From an uncultured Bacteroidales bacterium (GTDB taxonomy: Bacteria; Bacteroidota; Bacteroidia; Bacteroidales; UBA932): DNA of 64,000 bases. This document shows, piece by piece, positions 52,739 to 62,400 of this stretch (the stretch's first letter is position 1; each line of letters opens with the position of its first letter). The stretch is taken from NCBI GenBank assembly GCA_944323505.1, contig CALUST010000010.1, positions 98,353-162,352 of the forward strand, in the 5' to 3' direction. The notes beneath the pieces were generated by a model, which worked only from the letters and a program-made list of their open reading frames with translations, had not been told where the DNA came from and did no database searches. The translations under genes and the position numbers were made by a program.

Positions 52739-53854
52739 TTATTCAATCCAGCCTGTGATGAACAGGTTGACAATAGGTCTTGAAGGGGAATTAGTGGTAA
52801 GGGTGACAATCACGAGTGTCTCGCCTGACGGCATTCCTGAAGTGTCAAGCGATACGCTGAAACTGCCCTCGTATCCGCATTTCACTGTAGGGACATCAGT
52901 ATGTGTCGCGCCCTCCGTATCGATATCCACTTTGTATGCCATGAAGTCGGCTTTCCCGATGTTCCTGAACTTGAACTCGGCAGTTACAGGCGTCCCTGCC
53001 TTGATTTTCCCGAAGGAACTTGTGCTTGAGGTGAATATAGGCCGGGAGCCGGCATCTCTTTCCTCTTTGGTCAGTGAACTGAAATTCTCCTTTGTAAAGG
53101 AGTTCACAGTAATCCTGTCGGCTGCCGGCTTCCCGTTCTCCGAGGCCTTGTATCTCTTTCCGTTGATTACAGGTACGGCATAGTGCCTGTTTTTTCCCCA
53201 GTGCTCCCTGTCGGAGGTAATCGTGTACCGCAGCGTGGCAGTAGAGTTGGCAGGGACGGGATTTGGCGATACGCTGACGGACAGCCCGGCAGAGACGTCA
53301 GCGAATGTCACATTGACAGGCTCTCCGGAGAGGTTCGCCACAGTCACTTCATCGCTTTTCTTCATTCCCTGCTCAAGATTGCCGCATTTCAGTTCCGTCT
53401 CCTTCATGCCCAGGCTTCCGAAATGTATCGGGAAGAGTTCTTCAGGTGAGAGCCTTCTGTCATGGCTGATGCCCCGGACGCGGAGTATGACGGGATTCCC
53501 GATACCGGAGATATAGGCGGTCAGCCCCTTGTCGAACGGATAAGGACCCTCATCATTGGAATATGTCGTGGAGATTGTGGCGGTCTGCCCCGGCCTGACA
53601 GGCTCTTTGGTCCATTGCACGTCTGTGCATCCGCATGAGGTGACCACATTGTAGATGACGACAGGCTTGTCGCTGATGTTCTTCATTGTGAATGTACAGT
53701 GCAGAGGCCCGTCCGACAGCATCACGTCTCCGAAATCATGGACCATCCTGTCAAATTCCACTATTCCGCCGACTCTTTCCTGTGCTGTCACCCCCGTGCA
53801 TAATGCCGATGCCATGAAGGCCGCTGCTATGATTTTTGCGAGAATCTTCATCAT
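52739..53854 (-). CDS. DUF1573 secreted protein
   Basis: This 371-residue protein has a signal peptide (to about residue 24) and DUF1573 modules: VHDFGDVMLSDGPLHCTFTMKNISDKPVVIYNVVTSCGCTDVQW near the N-terminus, and a second at about 270-371 (FGKIKAGTPVTAEFKFRNIGKADF). These are immunoglobulin-like folds of the ASPM/SPD-2 type. Function is unknown; it is probably periplasmic. It is upstream of and likely cotranscribed with the ArsP_2-type transporter. Confidence 0.85.
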   Translation of the reverse strand: MMKILAKIIAAAFMASALCTGVTAQERVGGIVEFDRMVHDFGDVMLSDGPLHCTFTMKNISDKPVVIYNVVTSCGCTDVQWTKEPVRPGQTATISTTYSNDEGPYPFDKGLTAYISGIGNPVILRVRGISHDRRLSPEELFPIHFGSLGMKETELKCGNLEQGMKKSDEVTVANLSGEPVNVTFADVSAGLSVSVSPNPVPANSTATLRYTITSDREHWGKNRHYAVPVINGKRYKASENGKPAADRITVNSFTKENFSSLTKEERDAGSRPIFTSSTSSFGKIKAGTPVTAEFKFRNIGKADFMAYKVDIDTEGATHTDVPTVKCGYEGSFSVSLDTSGMPSGETLVIVTLTTNSPSRPIVNLFITGWIE

Positions 53855-53896
53855 TGTCAGAAATTTGGAATATCCATCCTTTGTCTATGTCGGGTA

Positions 53897-53904
53897 CAAA
53901 TGTA
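53897..53904 (-). promoter_or_regulatory. -7 box of the DUF1573 gene
   Basis: TACATTTG on the - strand, about 43 bases before the start, matches TAnnTTTG; no clear -33 box. Confidence 0.5.
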
Positions 53905-53920
53905 ATTATTTTTGATGAAA

Positions 53921-53952
53921 TTTGATTATTCGGACATAAACACATAAATTTG
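53921..53952 (+). promoter_or_regulatory. Promoter of the ferredoxin gene
   Basis: TTTG (53921-53924), a 20-base spacer and TAAATTTG (53945-53952) match the consensus. It gives an 85-base leader before the start at 54043. Confidence 0.8.
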
Positions 53953-54042
53953 CGTCTTATAATGTAATTGCAATCAAGGGATGAACCGGATAGGGAAGGT
54001 GTCCTTTCCGTCGGTTTGATTAACAATTTAAAGGATTAAAAA

Positions 54043-54213
54043 ATGGCTTACAAAATTTCAGAAGATTGCGTGGCTTGCGGCACTTGCATCAACGAATGCC
54101 CTGCAGGAGCAATTTCAGAGGGTGACATCTACAAGATCGATCCTAACGTTTGTGTTGACTGCGGCACTTGTGCAGATGCCTGCCCTATGGGCGCAATCTC
54201 TCCTGCAGAATAA
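54043..54213 (+). CDS. 2[4Fe-4S] ferredoxin, 56 residues
   Basis: This small electron carrier reads MAYKISEDC followed by two cluster motifs, CVACGTCINECP and CVDCGTCADACP, each with the CxxCxxCxxxCP spacing. Two-fold pseudosymmetry is clear. GAIS repeats after each motif are typical clostridial-type ferredoxin. It has its own promoter and terminator, so it is a single-gene unit. The pyruvate:ferredoxin oxidoreductase at 59422 is a natural partner. No membrane or export signal. Confidence 0.95.
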   Translation: MAYKISEDCVACGTCINECPAGAISEGDIYKIDPNVCVDCGTCADACPMGAISPAE

Positions 54214-54260
54214 TTCTGCGGACTCAGTCTTTCCCTGCAGGTCATCCTGCCGGGTCAACT

Positions 54261-54292
54261 GTCCGGTCTGATTCTTTCAGCCGGACTTTTTT
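54261..54292 (+). terminator. Terminator of the ferredoxin gene
   Basis: Stem GTCCGG-(T)-CTGA with TCAG-CCGGAC around a five-base loop, followed by six T. Confidence 0.82.
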
Positions 54293-54360
54293 ATATGAAT
54301 ATCCTCATTATTACGCCTGAACATTTGCGGCTTGCATAAACATATCATCGTGGGCACGAA

Positions 54361-54402
54361 TAAAAAGAGGGCGAGTCTGACTTTTGACCCGCCCTCTTTT
54401 TA
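54361..54402. terminator. Bidirectional terminator between ferredoxin and M16 peptidase genes
   Basis: Inverted repeat TAAAAAGAGGGCG (54361-54373) with CGCCCTCTTTTTA (54390-54402). The A- and T-rich arms permit termination in both directions; it ends the - strand peptidase transcript. It contains the sequence TGACTTTTGACCCGCCCT also found at 21576. Confidence 0.8.
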
Positions 54403-54421
54403 TATGTGATGTCGCAAAGTG

Positions 54422-57241
54422 CTATTCCGCACTTTCAGGAGACATCATCACTTCTATGAAATTGCCTGAACCGAGAATGCTGTTGAGGATATCCATGATC
54501 TTCCCGGCGCTTATTTCAGAGATGGCTGCCTCATACTCTGCGTCATAGTCCGCTCCGGAATGACGGTAGTAATATTTGAGGGCATTCATCCAGTAACTGT
54601 TGCTGATACGCGACTCAGGAAGAGTCTTCTTGAAGTTCTCGACTGTCCGTGTCAGCTGTTCTGCATCAGGACCGTTTTCCGCCAGTTCCGTGAGTTCCTC
54701 TACGGCCGCTTTTCTGAGTTTGTCGGCAGCATCCGGATTGGTGTCGAAAAATACCTGGATACCGGCTCTCTCGACAGGCTCGTTCTGCATGCCGACTGCC
54801 ACGCCTGCACCGTATGTCCCGCCTTCCTCCTCGCGGAGTGTCGCAGTATATATCATGTCTATCACGTACTTGGCGGCATCAAGCATCACGGCATTCTCTA
54901 CAGAATAAGAAACCTCTGCTGTATAGGCCTGGAAAACGGTGGTCTTAGGAGTCTCCATAGGTATGGTGAAATGGTTCTCGACCATACCGGACACCATATA
55001 TTCATGCCTGTCTGTCCATTCAGACCCTTTCTTGCTGCCTGTAATGGAGCCTGCGTATTTCTCGACAAGAGGTTTTACCGTCTCGGGATCCACGTTCCCC
55101 GCAATGTACAGCACGGCTCCGCCTGTATTGTCGAAAAGTGCCCTGTACACTCTCTCGATGGTCGCGAGGTCAGCCTTTTCGAGAGTCTCCTCGCTGATCA
55201 TCGTCTTCCTCGGATTGTCTCCGTAGAGAGTCTTTACCATTTCGCTCTGGAATTTGAAGTCAGGCTGGCCCACGATATTAGGAAGCATTGCCTTGAGCAT
55301 CTGGATGCCGGTCTGGAACTCGTCCTCATCGAATCTCGGCTCCATGAAGTAGAGATACATGAGCTGGAGGGCTGTCTCGAAGTCAGCAGGTGAGGCAGAG
55401 CCTTGGATTCCATGTCTGAGCGGGCTGATGTACGGAGATACTGAGACATTCTTGCCGGCGAGCATCTTGCTCAGGTCAGATGACGGGAATCCTGCGATAC
55501 CGCTGTTTCTGAGGAACAGTCCGAATATGTTGTCATCGAATGACGGCAGGTCTTCTGTCTCTATGAGCGATCTTCCCCCGTCTTTCTGGAGGTCAAAGAT
55601 GACCTCGTCCTTCTTGTATTCGGTCGGAAGCACGACAACTTTCAGCCCGTTCTTGAGTGTCCACTCTGTCGCTCCGTAGATTACTTCCCTGGTCTTTTTG
55701 ACAGGTGAGCCTGCAAGAGCATCTGCATCAAGGAGCGGCACATTGAAGTCCCGTGTCTCGTTTGGCTGTATGTCGGAAGCCTCGACCTCGGCAAGGGCCT
55801 GGATGAGGTCTTCCTCAGCCGGATGTCCCACTCCTTCCTTGTCCGGACCGTAGTATATGATCACCATATTGGTGTCGGTAATCATCTGGGCTGCCACCTG
55901 GCTCAGAATCTGCGCATTTATCTGGCTGCATATTCCCTGTGCCAGTTCATATTCAGCCTGGGGTTCCATGTATGCGTAGTTGTCGAAGAAGTTGCTTATA
56001 TAGGACTGGATGAACTGGTCATTTGTCCTGCTGTCAGCACCTTTTGCCGCGGACTCGTACATCGCGAGCAGATTCTCCCTGGCCCTGCCGACTTCGTCAT
56101 CGGTGAATCCGAACCTCCTCATCTTCTCGATTTCTGTCATCAACGCCTTGAATGCGCTGACGCCTTCGTTGTTACGGCATTTAGCCCTGCCCATCACAAC
56201 TTCGCATGTCTCACAGATCTGCCCTATGGCGAGGCTTGCACTTGTGAACGGTGCATCAGGCTTCGAGGTGATGTCGTTGAACCTCTCCGACATGATGAGG
56301 TTGATGTAGGACTTGATGATGTCAGTCGACATCCCCAGCGGAGTGCTGTTCAGTGCCTCCGGTGCGGCATCGCTCTTCCACATGACCTCGACGGATGTCG
56401 ATGTCGCCTCAGGGTCTGTGACTATCGCCACTATCGGCTCGGTGTTGCCCGGGACAGTGATGACATCTTTCTGTCTTGGATTTGTTGCGGCAGGGATGTC
56501 CGCAAAAGTCTCCCTGATTTTTGCCTCAGTCTTGTCCACGTCCACATCCCCGACCACGATGACGGCCTGCATGTCAGGACGGTACCATGTGTGGTAGAAA
56601 TTGGTGAGGCTTTCCGGTTTGAAAGTCTTGAGGTTCTCCTCGCTGCCTATGATGGAGCATTCTGCATATTTGGAACCGTTGTAGTATGCCTTCTTTGCCT
56701 GCTCATACATTCTCCAGTCGGCATTTCTTCTCGTCCTCCTCTCCTCAAGGATCACACCTCTCTCATTGTCGATTTCCACGGGGTCGCAGGTGACGAAATG
56801 TGAGTAGTCATGCAGTATCAGCAGGCAGGTGTCTATGACAGTCTCCCTTACGAGAGGGATGTTGTTCAGCATATATACCGTCTGTTCCACGCCTGTGGAG
56901 GCATTTATGTTCCTTCCGAATTCAGCCCCGATTCCCTGAAGGTATTCGAGAATCATCTTGTCCGGGAAGTTCTTTGTCCCGTTGAAGCACATGTGCTCCA
57001 GGAAGTGAGCCAGCCCGTCCTGGTCCGGAGTCTCCTGTATGGCGCCGACATTGGTCGCAAGATAGAATTCCGCCCTGTCCGCCGGCTTGTCATTGTGCCT
57101 GATATAATATGTAAGCCCGTTTTCGAGCTTGCCTTTCCTGACCTCAGGGTCATTCGGCAGTTGCGGGAGCTGAGACAGGTCCTGTCCTGACACAGCCATC
57201 GCGGCAAAGACAGCCGCGAAGAATAGAATGATACGTTTCAT
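54422..57241 (-). CDS. M16 family zinc metallopeptidase (pitrilysin type)
   Basis: This 939-residue protein has a signal peptide (to about residue 19). The inverted zinc motif HxxEH is at His79-Glu82-His83 in HFLEHMCFNGT, with ERGVILEERRTRR further on providing the third ligand. Four M16 modules follow, as in single-chain pitrilysins. It is probably periplasmic, degrading peptides. It is a single gene with a promoter next to the LysR gene. Confidence 0.92.
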   Translation of the reverse strand: MKRIILFFAAVFAAMAVSGQDLSQLPQLPNDPEVRKGKLENGLTYYIRHNDKPADRAEFYLATNVGAIQETPDQDGLAHFLEHMCFNGTKNFPDKMILEYLQGIGAEFGRNINASTGVEQTVYMLNNIPLVRETVIDTCLLILHDYSHFVTCDPVEIDNERGVILEERRTRRNADWRMYEQAKKAYYNGSKYAECSIIGSEENLKTFKPESLTNFYHTWYRPDMQAVIVVGDVDVDKTEAKIRETFADIPAATNPRQKDVITVPGNTEPIVAIVTDPEATSTSVEVMWKSDAAPEALNSTPLGMSTDIIKSYINLIMSERFNDITSKPDAPFTSASLAIGQICETCEVVMGRAKCRNNEGVSAFKALMTEIEKMRRFGFTDDEVGRARENLLAMYESAAKGADSRTNDQFIQSYISNFFDNYAYMEPQAEYELAQGICSQINAQILSQVAAQMITDTNMVIIYYGPDKEGVGHPAEEDLIQALAEVEASDIQPNETRDFNVPLLDADALAGSPVKKTREVIYGATEWTLKNGLKVVVLPTEYKKDEVIFDLQKDGGRSLIETEDLPSFDDNIFGLFLRNSGIAGFPSSDLSKMLAGKNVSVSPYISPLRHGIQGSASPADFETALQLMYLYFMEPRFDEDEFQTGIQMLKAMLPNIVGQPDFKFQSEMVKTLYGDNPRKTMISEETLEKADLATIERVYRALFDNTGGAVLYIAGNVDPETVKPLVEKYAGSITGSKKGSEWTDRHEYMVSGMVENHFTIPMETPKTTVFQAYTAEVSYSVENAVMLDAAKYVIDMIYTATLREEEGGTYGAGVAVGMQNEPVERAGIQVFFDTNPDAADKLRKAAVEELTELAENGPDAEQLTRTVENFKKTLPESRISNSYWMNALKYYYRHSGADYDAEYEAAISEISAGKIMDILNSILGSGNFIEVMMSPESAE

Positions 57242-57292
57242 TAGTGCAATAGAATTTGTACAAACAACCGCACCCTGTGCGGACGCGGCCTA

Positions 57293-57300
57293 CAAAGATA
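57293..57300 (-). promoter_or_regulatory. -7 box of the M16 peptidase gene
   Basis: TATCTTTG on the - strand, 51 bases before the start, matches TAnnTTTG; the -33 box is weak. Confidence 0.6.
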
Positions 57301-57309
57301 GAACTTTTT

Positions 57310-57339
57310 TTTGACCTCTTGCAGATTTTTATAAATTTG
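57310..57339 (+). promoter_or_regulatory. Promoter of the LysR gene (leaderless transcript likely)
   Basis: TTTG (57310-57313), an 18-base spacer and TAAATTTG (57332-57339) fit the consensus. The expected transcription start is within a few bases of the ATG at 57345, so the mRNA may have no leader. Confidence 0.65.
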
Positions 57340-57344
57340 CACTG

Positions 57345-58223
57345 ATGTTCGGAGATTTCAGACTGCAGGTGTTCATGACATTGTCCCGTACGGGGAATTT
57401 CACCCGTGCGGCGGCCGAACTTGGCATCAGCCAGCCTGCAGTAAGCCAGAATATATCCGAACTCGAGAAAGACTTGGGGACAAGGCTTTTCAGTCGCAGC
57501 AGGGGAGAGGTGTCCCTTACTCCCCAGGGCCGGTCCTTCCTGGAATATGCAAGGCGCATCCTGTACTGGTATGACTCCGCCAGATTCTCATTCGGGCCGG
57601 CATCAGACGCCTGCCCGTCCCCGATGACATTGGAAGTCACTCCAGACCTTGCATCATCGGTGCTCTCAAGACTTCTCGCATCGCTCAGGATGCATTTCCA
57701 TGATGTCTTATGCCAATCCGCAACCATCCCTGCCATGTATCCGATGTCGCCGTTATCCGGAAGGGAAAATGTCGTAAGGCTGTTCTCGACTCTTGATGGG
57801 AGCATGGGAGAGGACTATGCCGCGATTTCCCCCGTCTGCGCCTTTGCATCGTCCGCGAGCAGTTCCATATTCTCGGAAATCAGTGAAGATGACGGAGACT
57901 ACAGGCAATTTGCAGTCTTTGACTGCTGGCCGGACGGAGGCATTGACGCTCTGACCGGAGCGGTCTTCGGACATCGCGAGTTCCTGAGGACGGATTCCGC
58001 TGAGTCCATAAAGAAACTGCTGCTGTCAGACCCACGCCTTATTGGCATTCTTCCGAGACATTGCGTCATAGACGAATTGAGGGACGGGACACTTGTACAG
58101 GTCCCCGCCCCTCATATCAATTTGTCATGCAGGCTGTATTGCGACGTGTCTGATGATATACCCTCTTCAACGGCCGCATTTGTCATAAGACGCCTGCAGG
58201 AACTTCTCTCTTATGGAGTGTGA
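57345..58223 (+). CDS. LysR-family transcriptional regulator
   Basis: This 292-residue protein has the LysR helix-turn-helix (FRLQVFMTLSRTGNFTRAAAELGISQPAVSQNISELEKDLGTRLFSRSRG) and a shorter, low-similarity effector domain. It is divergent from the M16 peptidase and may regulate it; it has no other close target. Its stop is one base from that of the convergent esterase gene. A terminator is not visible between them. Effector unknown. Confidence 0.88.
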   Translation: MFGDFRLQVFMTLSRTGNFTRAAAELGISQPAVSQNISELEKDLGTRLFSRSRGEVSLTPQGRSFLEYARRILYWYDSARFSFGPASDACPSPMTLEVTPDLASSVLSRLLASLRMHFHDVLCQSATIPAMYPMSPLSGRENVVRLFSTLDGSMGEDYAAISPVCAFASSASSSIFSEISEDDGDYRQFAVFDCWPDGGIDALTGAVFGHREFLRTDSAESIKKLLLSDPRLIGILPRHCVIDELRDGTLVQVPAPHINLSCRLYCDVSDDIPSSTAAFVIRRLQELLSYGV

Positions 58224-58224
58224 T

Positions 58225-59271
58225 TTATTTCCCTGCCTTTTCGTGGACTGCATCCAGCCAACGTCCGAGTGAGGCCTCGAATTCGCTGCGGGCATAACTG
58301 AGGTTGTCAGAGTCGCTGTATCTGAGGGATGTGAATCCCCATCCGTGTCCTCCGGTAGGGTAGATGTGCATCTCGGTGGCTACTCCGCATCCTATAAGTG
58401 CCCTGTAATATCTGATGCTGTTTTCTGCAGGGACAGCCTTGTCATCCGAGCACAGGGCGATGAATGTCTCAGGGGTGTCTGCGCTCACCTGCCTTTCCAA
58501 TGAATATCTGTCCAGAAGCCATTTGAAGTCCATCCTGTCGGAATCCCATGTTTCCCAGTCTTTGCCTTTCCTGTCCTCCCATACAGAGTCCTTCCCCAGA
58601 AGCTGCTGCCTTGTGCCTCCATGTGTGATGCCTTTTTCCATGGTGATTACAGGATAGATGAGCACGGAGAAATCCGGTCTGGTCGCTGCATCAGTGTACA
58701 TGGTGGATACAGTTGCGGCAAGATGCCCTCCAGCCGAGAATCCCATGACCCCGATCTGGTCCACGCCCCACTCCGAAGCGTGCTCTCTGCAATACCTGAA
58801 TGTGTTCTGTATGTCTGTCAGCGGCACATTCCAGTGTCCTGCAGGCATCCTGTATTTGACGACGGCGACAGTGACCCCTCTCTCGGTCATCCATTCTGCC
58901 ACATAGACGCCCTCATTGTATGAGGAGGCAAAACTGTATCCGCCCCCCGGGCAGACTATTACCATCTGACCGTTCGGTTTCTCAGGGAAATACAGGTCAA
59001 ATCTCGCATTGGCGTTTATGTTTCCTATGTTTCCTGACTTGTTTATGGTCTCAGGTCCTGTCAGCCCGTTGTCTTCCTTCATCTCGAATCCTGCCGCAGA
59101 CACATCCTTTGCAGTCACAGGGTCGGAATTGTCTGTCAGCCTGTCCGCATACAGTAGGACCGTCTTGTCAGGTCTCAGTGCGCTGTTTGGCTGTGCATCG
59201 GCAGGTCCCGCGAATGAAAATGCCGCGGCTGCCGCCATGGCGAGTGCCGCAATTATTTTTCTTGTTGTCAT
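58225..59271 (-). CDS. Secreted alpha/beta hydrolase, acetyl-esterase type
   Basis: This 348-residue protein has a signal peptide (to about residue 26, ADA). It has an esterase oxyanion motif (CPGGGYSFAS), a nucleophile elbow GFSAGGH, an Asp in CSDDKAVP and a final His in TGGHGWGF, so the Ser-Asp-His triad is complete. Such enzymes remove acetyl groups from plant polysaccharides such as mannan or xylan. It is not in an operon with the mannan locus, so the link is speculative. Periplasmic or surface exposed. Confidence 0.85.
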   Translation of the reverse strand: MTTRKIIAALAMAAAAAFSFAGPADAQPNSALRPDKTVLLYADRLTDNSDPVTAKDVSAAGFEMKEDNGLTGPETINKSGNIGNINANARFDLYFPEKPNGQMVIVCPGGGYSFASSYNEGVYVAEWMTERGVTVAVVKYRMPAGHWNVPLTDIQNTFRYCREHASEWGVDQIGVMGFSAGGHLAATVSTMYTDAATRPDFSVLIYPVITMEKGITHGGTRQQLLGKDSVWEDRKGKDWETWDSDRMDFKWLLDRYSLERQVSADTPETFIALCSDDKAVPAENSIRYYRALIGCGVATEMHIYPTGGHGWGFTSLRYSDSDNLSYARSEFEASLGRWLDAVHEKAGK

Positions 59272-59303
59272 GTCTCTGTTATTAGTATAGTCTTTCTATA
59301 TTA

Positions 59304-59337
59304 GAGGGTGACCCAAAATGTTTTTCGGATCACCCTC
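59304..59337. terminator. Possible terminator after the oxidoreductase gene
   Basis: GAGGGTGA (59304-59311) pairs with TCACCCTC (59330-59337) around an 18-base loop. There is no T run in either direction, so it may be a weak or factor-dependent terminator. Confidence 0.4.
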
Positions 59338-59421
59338 TTCTCACGTCTTATACTCTGCCGTCTGATGATACCCCGGTCATGCTGCCATCATGACAGCGTC
59401 CGGTTCCGGCAGAAGTACCGG

Positions 59422-62400
59422 CTATTCCTTGCCTGCAAGCTTCTTGTAGGTGTTGAGCCTGATTTTCGCGAATTCCTCGGTCTTCTGGAGGAGTTCTGCA
59501 GCCTGGTCAGGGAACATCTTGTAGAGGGATGCGAAGCGCACCTCGCCTTTCAGGAAGTCCTGGAACTTGCTCCAGTCAGGCTCCTTGCTGTCGAGGGAGA
59601 ACGGATTCTTACCTTCCTCCTCAAGAGCAGGGTTGTACCTGTAGAGATGCCAGTATCCGCATTCTACTGCGAGTTTCTCTTCCTTCTGGCTCAGACCCAT
59701 GCCTGCTTTCAGACCATGGTTGATACATGGTGAGTAAGCGATGATGAGTGACGGCCCGTCGTATGCCTCCGCTTCTTTGATGGCATTGAAGTACTGTGCA
59801 GGGTTGGAGCCCATTGCCACCTGTGCCACATATACATAGCCATAACTCATTGCCATCATTCCGAGGTCTTTCTTGCGGACCCTCTTGCCTGATGCGGCGA
59901 ATTTGGCGATTGCACCTGCCGGAGTTGACTTGGATGACTGTCCGCCGGTGTTGGAATATACTTCAGTATCGAGCACGAGCACGTTCACATTCTGTCCGGA
60001 TGCCAGCACATGGTCAAGTCCGCCGTATCCGATGTCGTATCCCCAGCCGTCACCGCCGAATATCCACTGTGAGCGGGCAGGGATGAAGTGCCTGTAGACC
60101 AGAAGCGCCTTGCAGGTGTCGCAGTTGCATTCCTCCATCATAGGGATGAGGGCATCGGCAACTTCGCGGGTGACTTTCGCGTCGTTCTTGTTCTCAAGCC
60201 ATCTGGTGAAGAGAGCCTTCATCTCGTCTGTGCAGCATGAGCATGCAAGCCCTTCTTCCATCAGTTTTGCCACTGTCATACGTGCCCTGTCGGAACCGAG
60301 TTTCATTCCGAGACCGAACTCCGCATTGTCTTCGAAGAGGGAGTTGGCCCAAGCCGGTCCATGCCCGTGTACATCTGTACAGTAAGGTGATGCAGGGAAT
60401 GAGGCGCCGTAGATTGAAGAACATCCTGTGGCGTTGGCAATCATCATGTGGTCGCCGTAGAGCTGGGTGATGGTCTTGATGTAAGGCGTCTCACCGCAGC
60501 CTGCACAGGCTCCTGAGAATTCGAACAGAGGCTGTGCGAACTGTGCGTTCTTCACGTTCTGGAACTTGTTCTGAACGTTGTCCTTGTAGCCTATGTGAGA
60601 GTGCATGTAGTCGAAGTTGGCCTGTTCGTGTTCCTGGGTCTCTGCGAGCACCATGACGAGAGCCTTCTCCTTTGCAGGACATACATCGGCGCAGTTGCCG
60701 CAGCCTGTACAGTCGGCAGGGGATACCTGCATTGTGAATGTGTAGTCCTTGAATACTGCCTTGCCCTGGGCTTTTTTGATGCCTGCAGGTGCGGCTGCTG
60801 CCTCTTCGGCAGTCATCAGATACGGACGGATTGCTGCGTGAGGGCAGACAAATGCACAGGTGTTGCACTGGATACAGTTGTCAGGATTCCACTCAGGCAC
60901 CTTGACAGCGATACCTCTCTTCTCGAATGCTGCCGTTCCGTCAGGGATGGTGCCGTCTGCACTGTCCTTGAATGCGCTTACAGGCAGGGTGTCTCCACAC
61001 TGGGCGTTCACCACGTCTGCAATCTGCTTTACGAATTCAGGGGCGAGCCTGTCCTTGTTAGGGTTCTGGAACTTGGCTGTGATGTCCTTCCAGTCTGCAG
61101 GAATCTCGACTTTGGTGTATTCGCCGCCTCTGTCGACTGCAGCATAGTTCATCTTCACGACATTCTCGCCTTTCTTTCCGTAGCTCTTGTCAATTGCCTT
61201 CTTCATGTATGTCACTGCATCCTCGTAAGGGATGATGCCTGTGATCTTGAAGAATGCCGACTGGAGGATGGTGTTGGTCCTTCCGCCGAGGCCGATTTCT
61301 GCGGCAATCTTGGTCGCGTTGATGATGTAGAGCGAGATGTTCTTCTTCCCGATTACGGCCTTCACGTGGTCAGGGATTCTCTTGAGGGTCTCTTCCTCGT
61401 CCCAGAGGCTGTTCAGAAGGAGTGTGCCGTTCTGCTTGATGCCTTTCAGCACATCATATTTGTGGAGATATGAAGGCACGTGGCAGGCCACGAAGTCAGG
61501 AGTGGAGACAAGGTATGGAGCCTTGATAGGAGAGTCTCCGAATCTGAGGTGAGAGCAGGTGTATCCGCCTGACTTCTTCGAGTCATAGTCGAAGTAGCCC
61601 TGGCAGTATTTCTGCGTGTGGTCACCGATGATCTTGATGGTGTTCTTGTTGGCGCCGACTGTGCCGTCAGAGCCGAGACCGTAGAACTTGCACTCTGTCG
61701 TACCCGGCTTCACGATGCTGATCTCCTCCTTTACAGGGAGAGACTTGAAGGTGACATCGTCCACGATGCCGATTGTGAACCCGTCCTTAGGCTCCGCGAG
61801 TTCGAGATTTTCGTAGACTGCGACAATCTGTGCAGGTGAAGTGTCCTTTGAAGACAGTCCGTAGCGGCCTCCTATTACCATAGGTGCGTTTGCCTTGCCC
61901 TGGAAAAGTGCCTTGATGTCGAGGAACAGAGGCTCTCCGAGTGCTCCAGGCTCTTTTGTCCTGTCGAGGACGGCAATCCTCTTGACTGATGCAGGCAGGA
62001 CCTTCATGAAATATTTTGCTGAGAACGGCCTGTAGAGACGTACTATCATGAGACCGTATTTCTTCCCCTGGGATGCAAGGTAGTCGATTGTCTCCTTGAT
62101 GGTCTCAGTCACTGAGCCCATTGCTACGATGACATTCTCCGCGTCAGGTGCACCGTAATAGTCGAAAGGACGGTATTCCCTGCCGGTAGCCTCGCTGATT
62201 TCTCCCATATATCTGGCCACTACGTCCGGAACGGCGTCGTAATACTGGTTGCAGGCCTCACGAGCCTGGAAATAAACGTCTCCGTTCTGTGCGGTACCGC
62301 GAGTGACAGGTGTGTCAGGATTGAGTGCCCTTTCCCTGAATCTTGCGAGAGACTTCGTGCTGATCATTGACTTGAGCACTTCCTCGTCGATAAGTTCGAT

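Noticed and set aside
52729-52809. Start of the ArsP_2-type transporter at 52809
   Set aside because: It would overlap the end of the DUF1573 gene by 71 bases; the ATG at 52728 leads directly into the first membrane helix.
55823-56803. Open frame of 326 codons antisense to the M16 peptidase
   Set aside because: No ribosome-binding site, Cys/His-rich composition typical of a shadow frame; the peptidase motifs are on the other strand.
60595-61473. Open frame of 292 codons antisense to the pyruvate oxidoreductase
   Set aside because: Shadow frame, composition unlike real proteins here.
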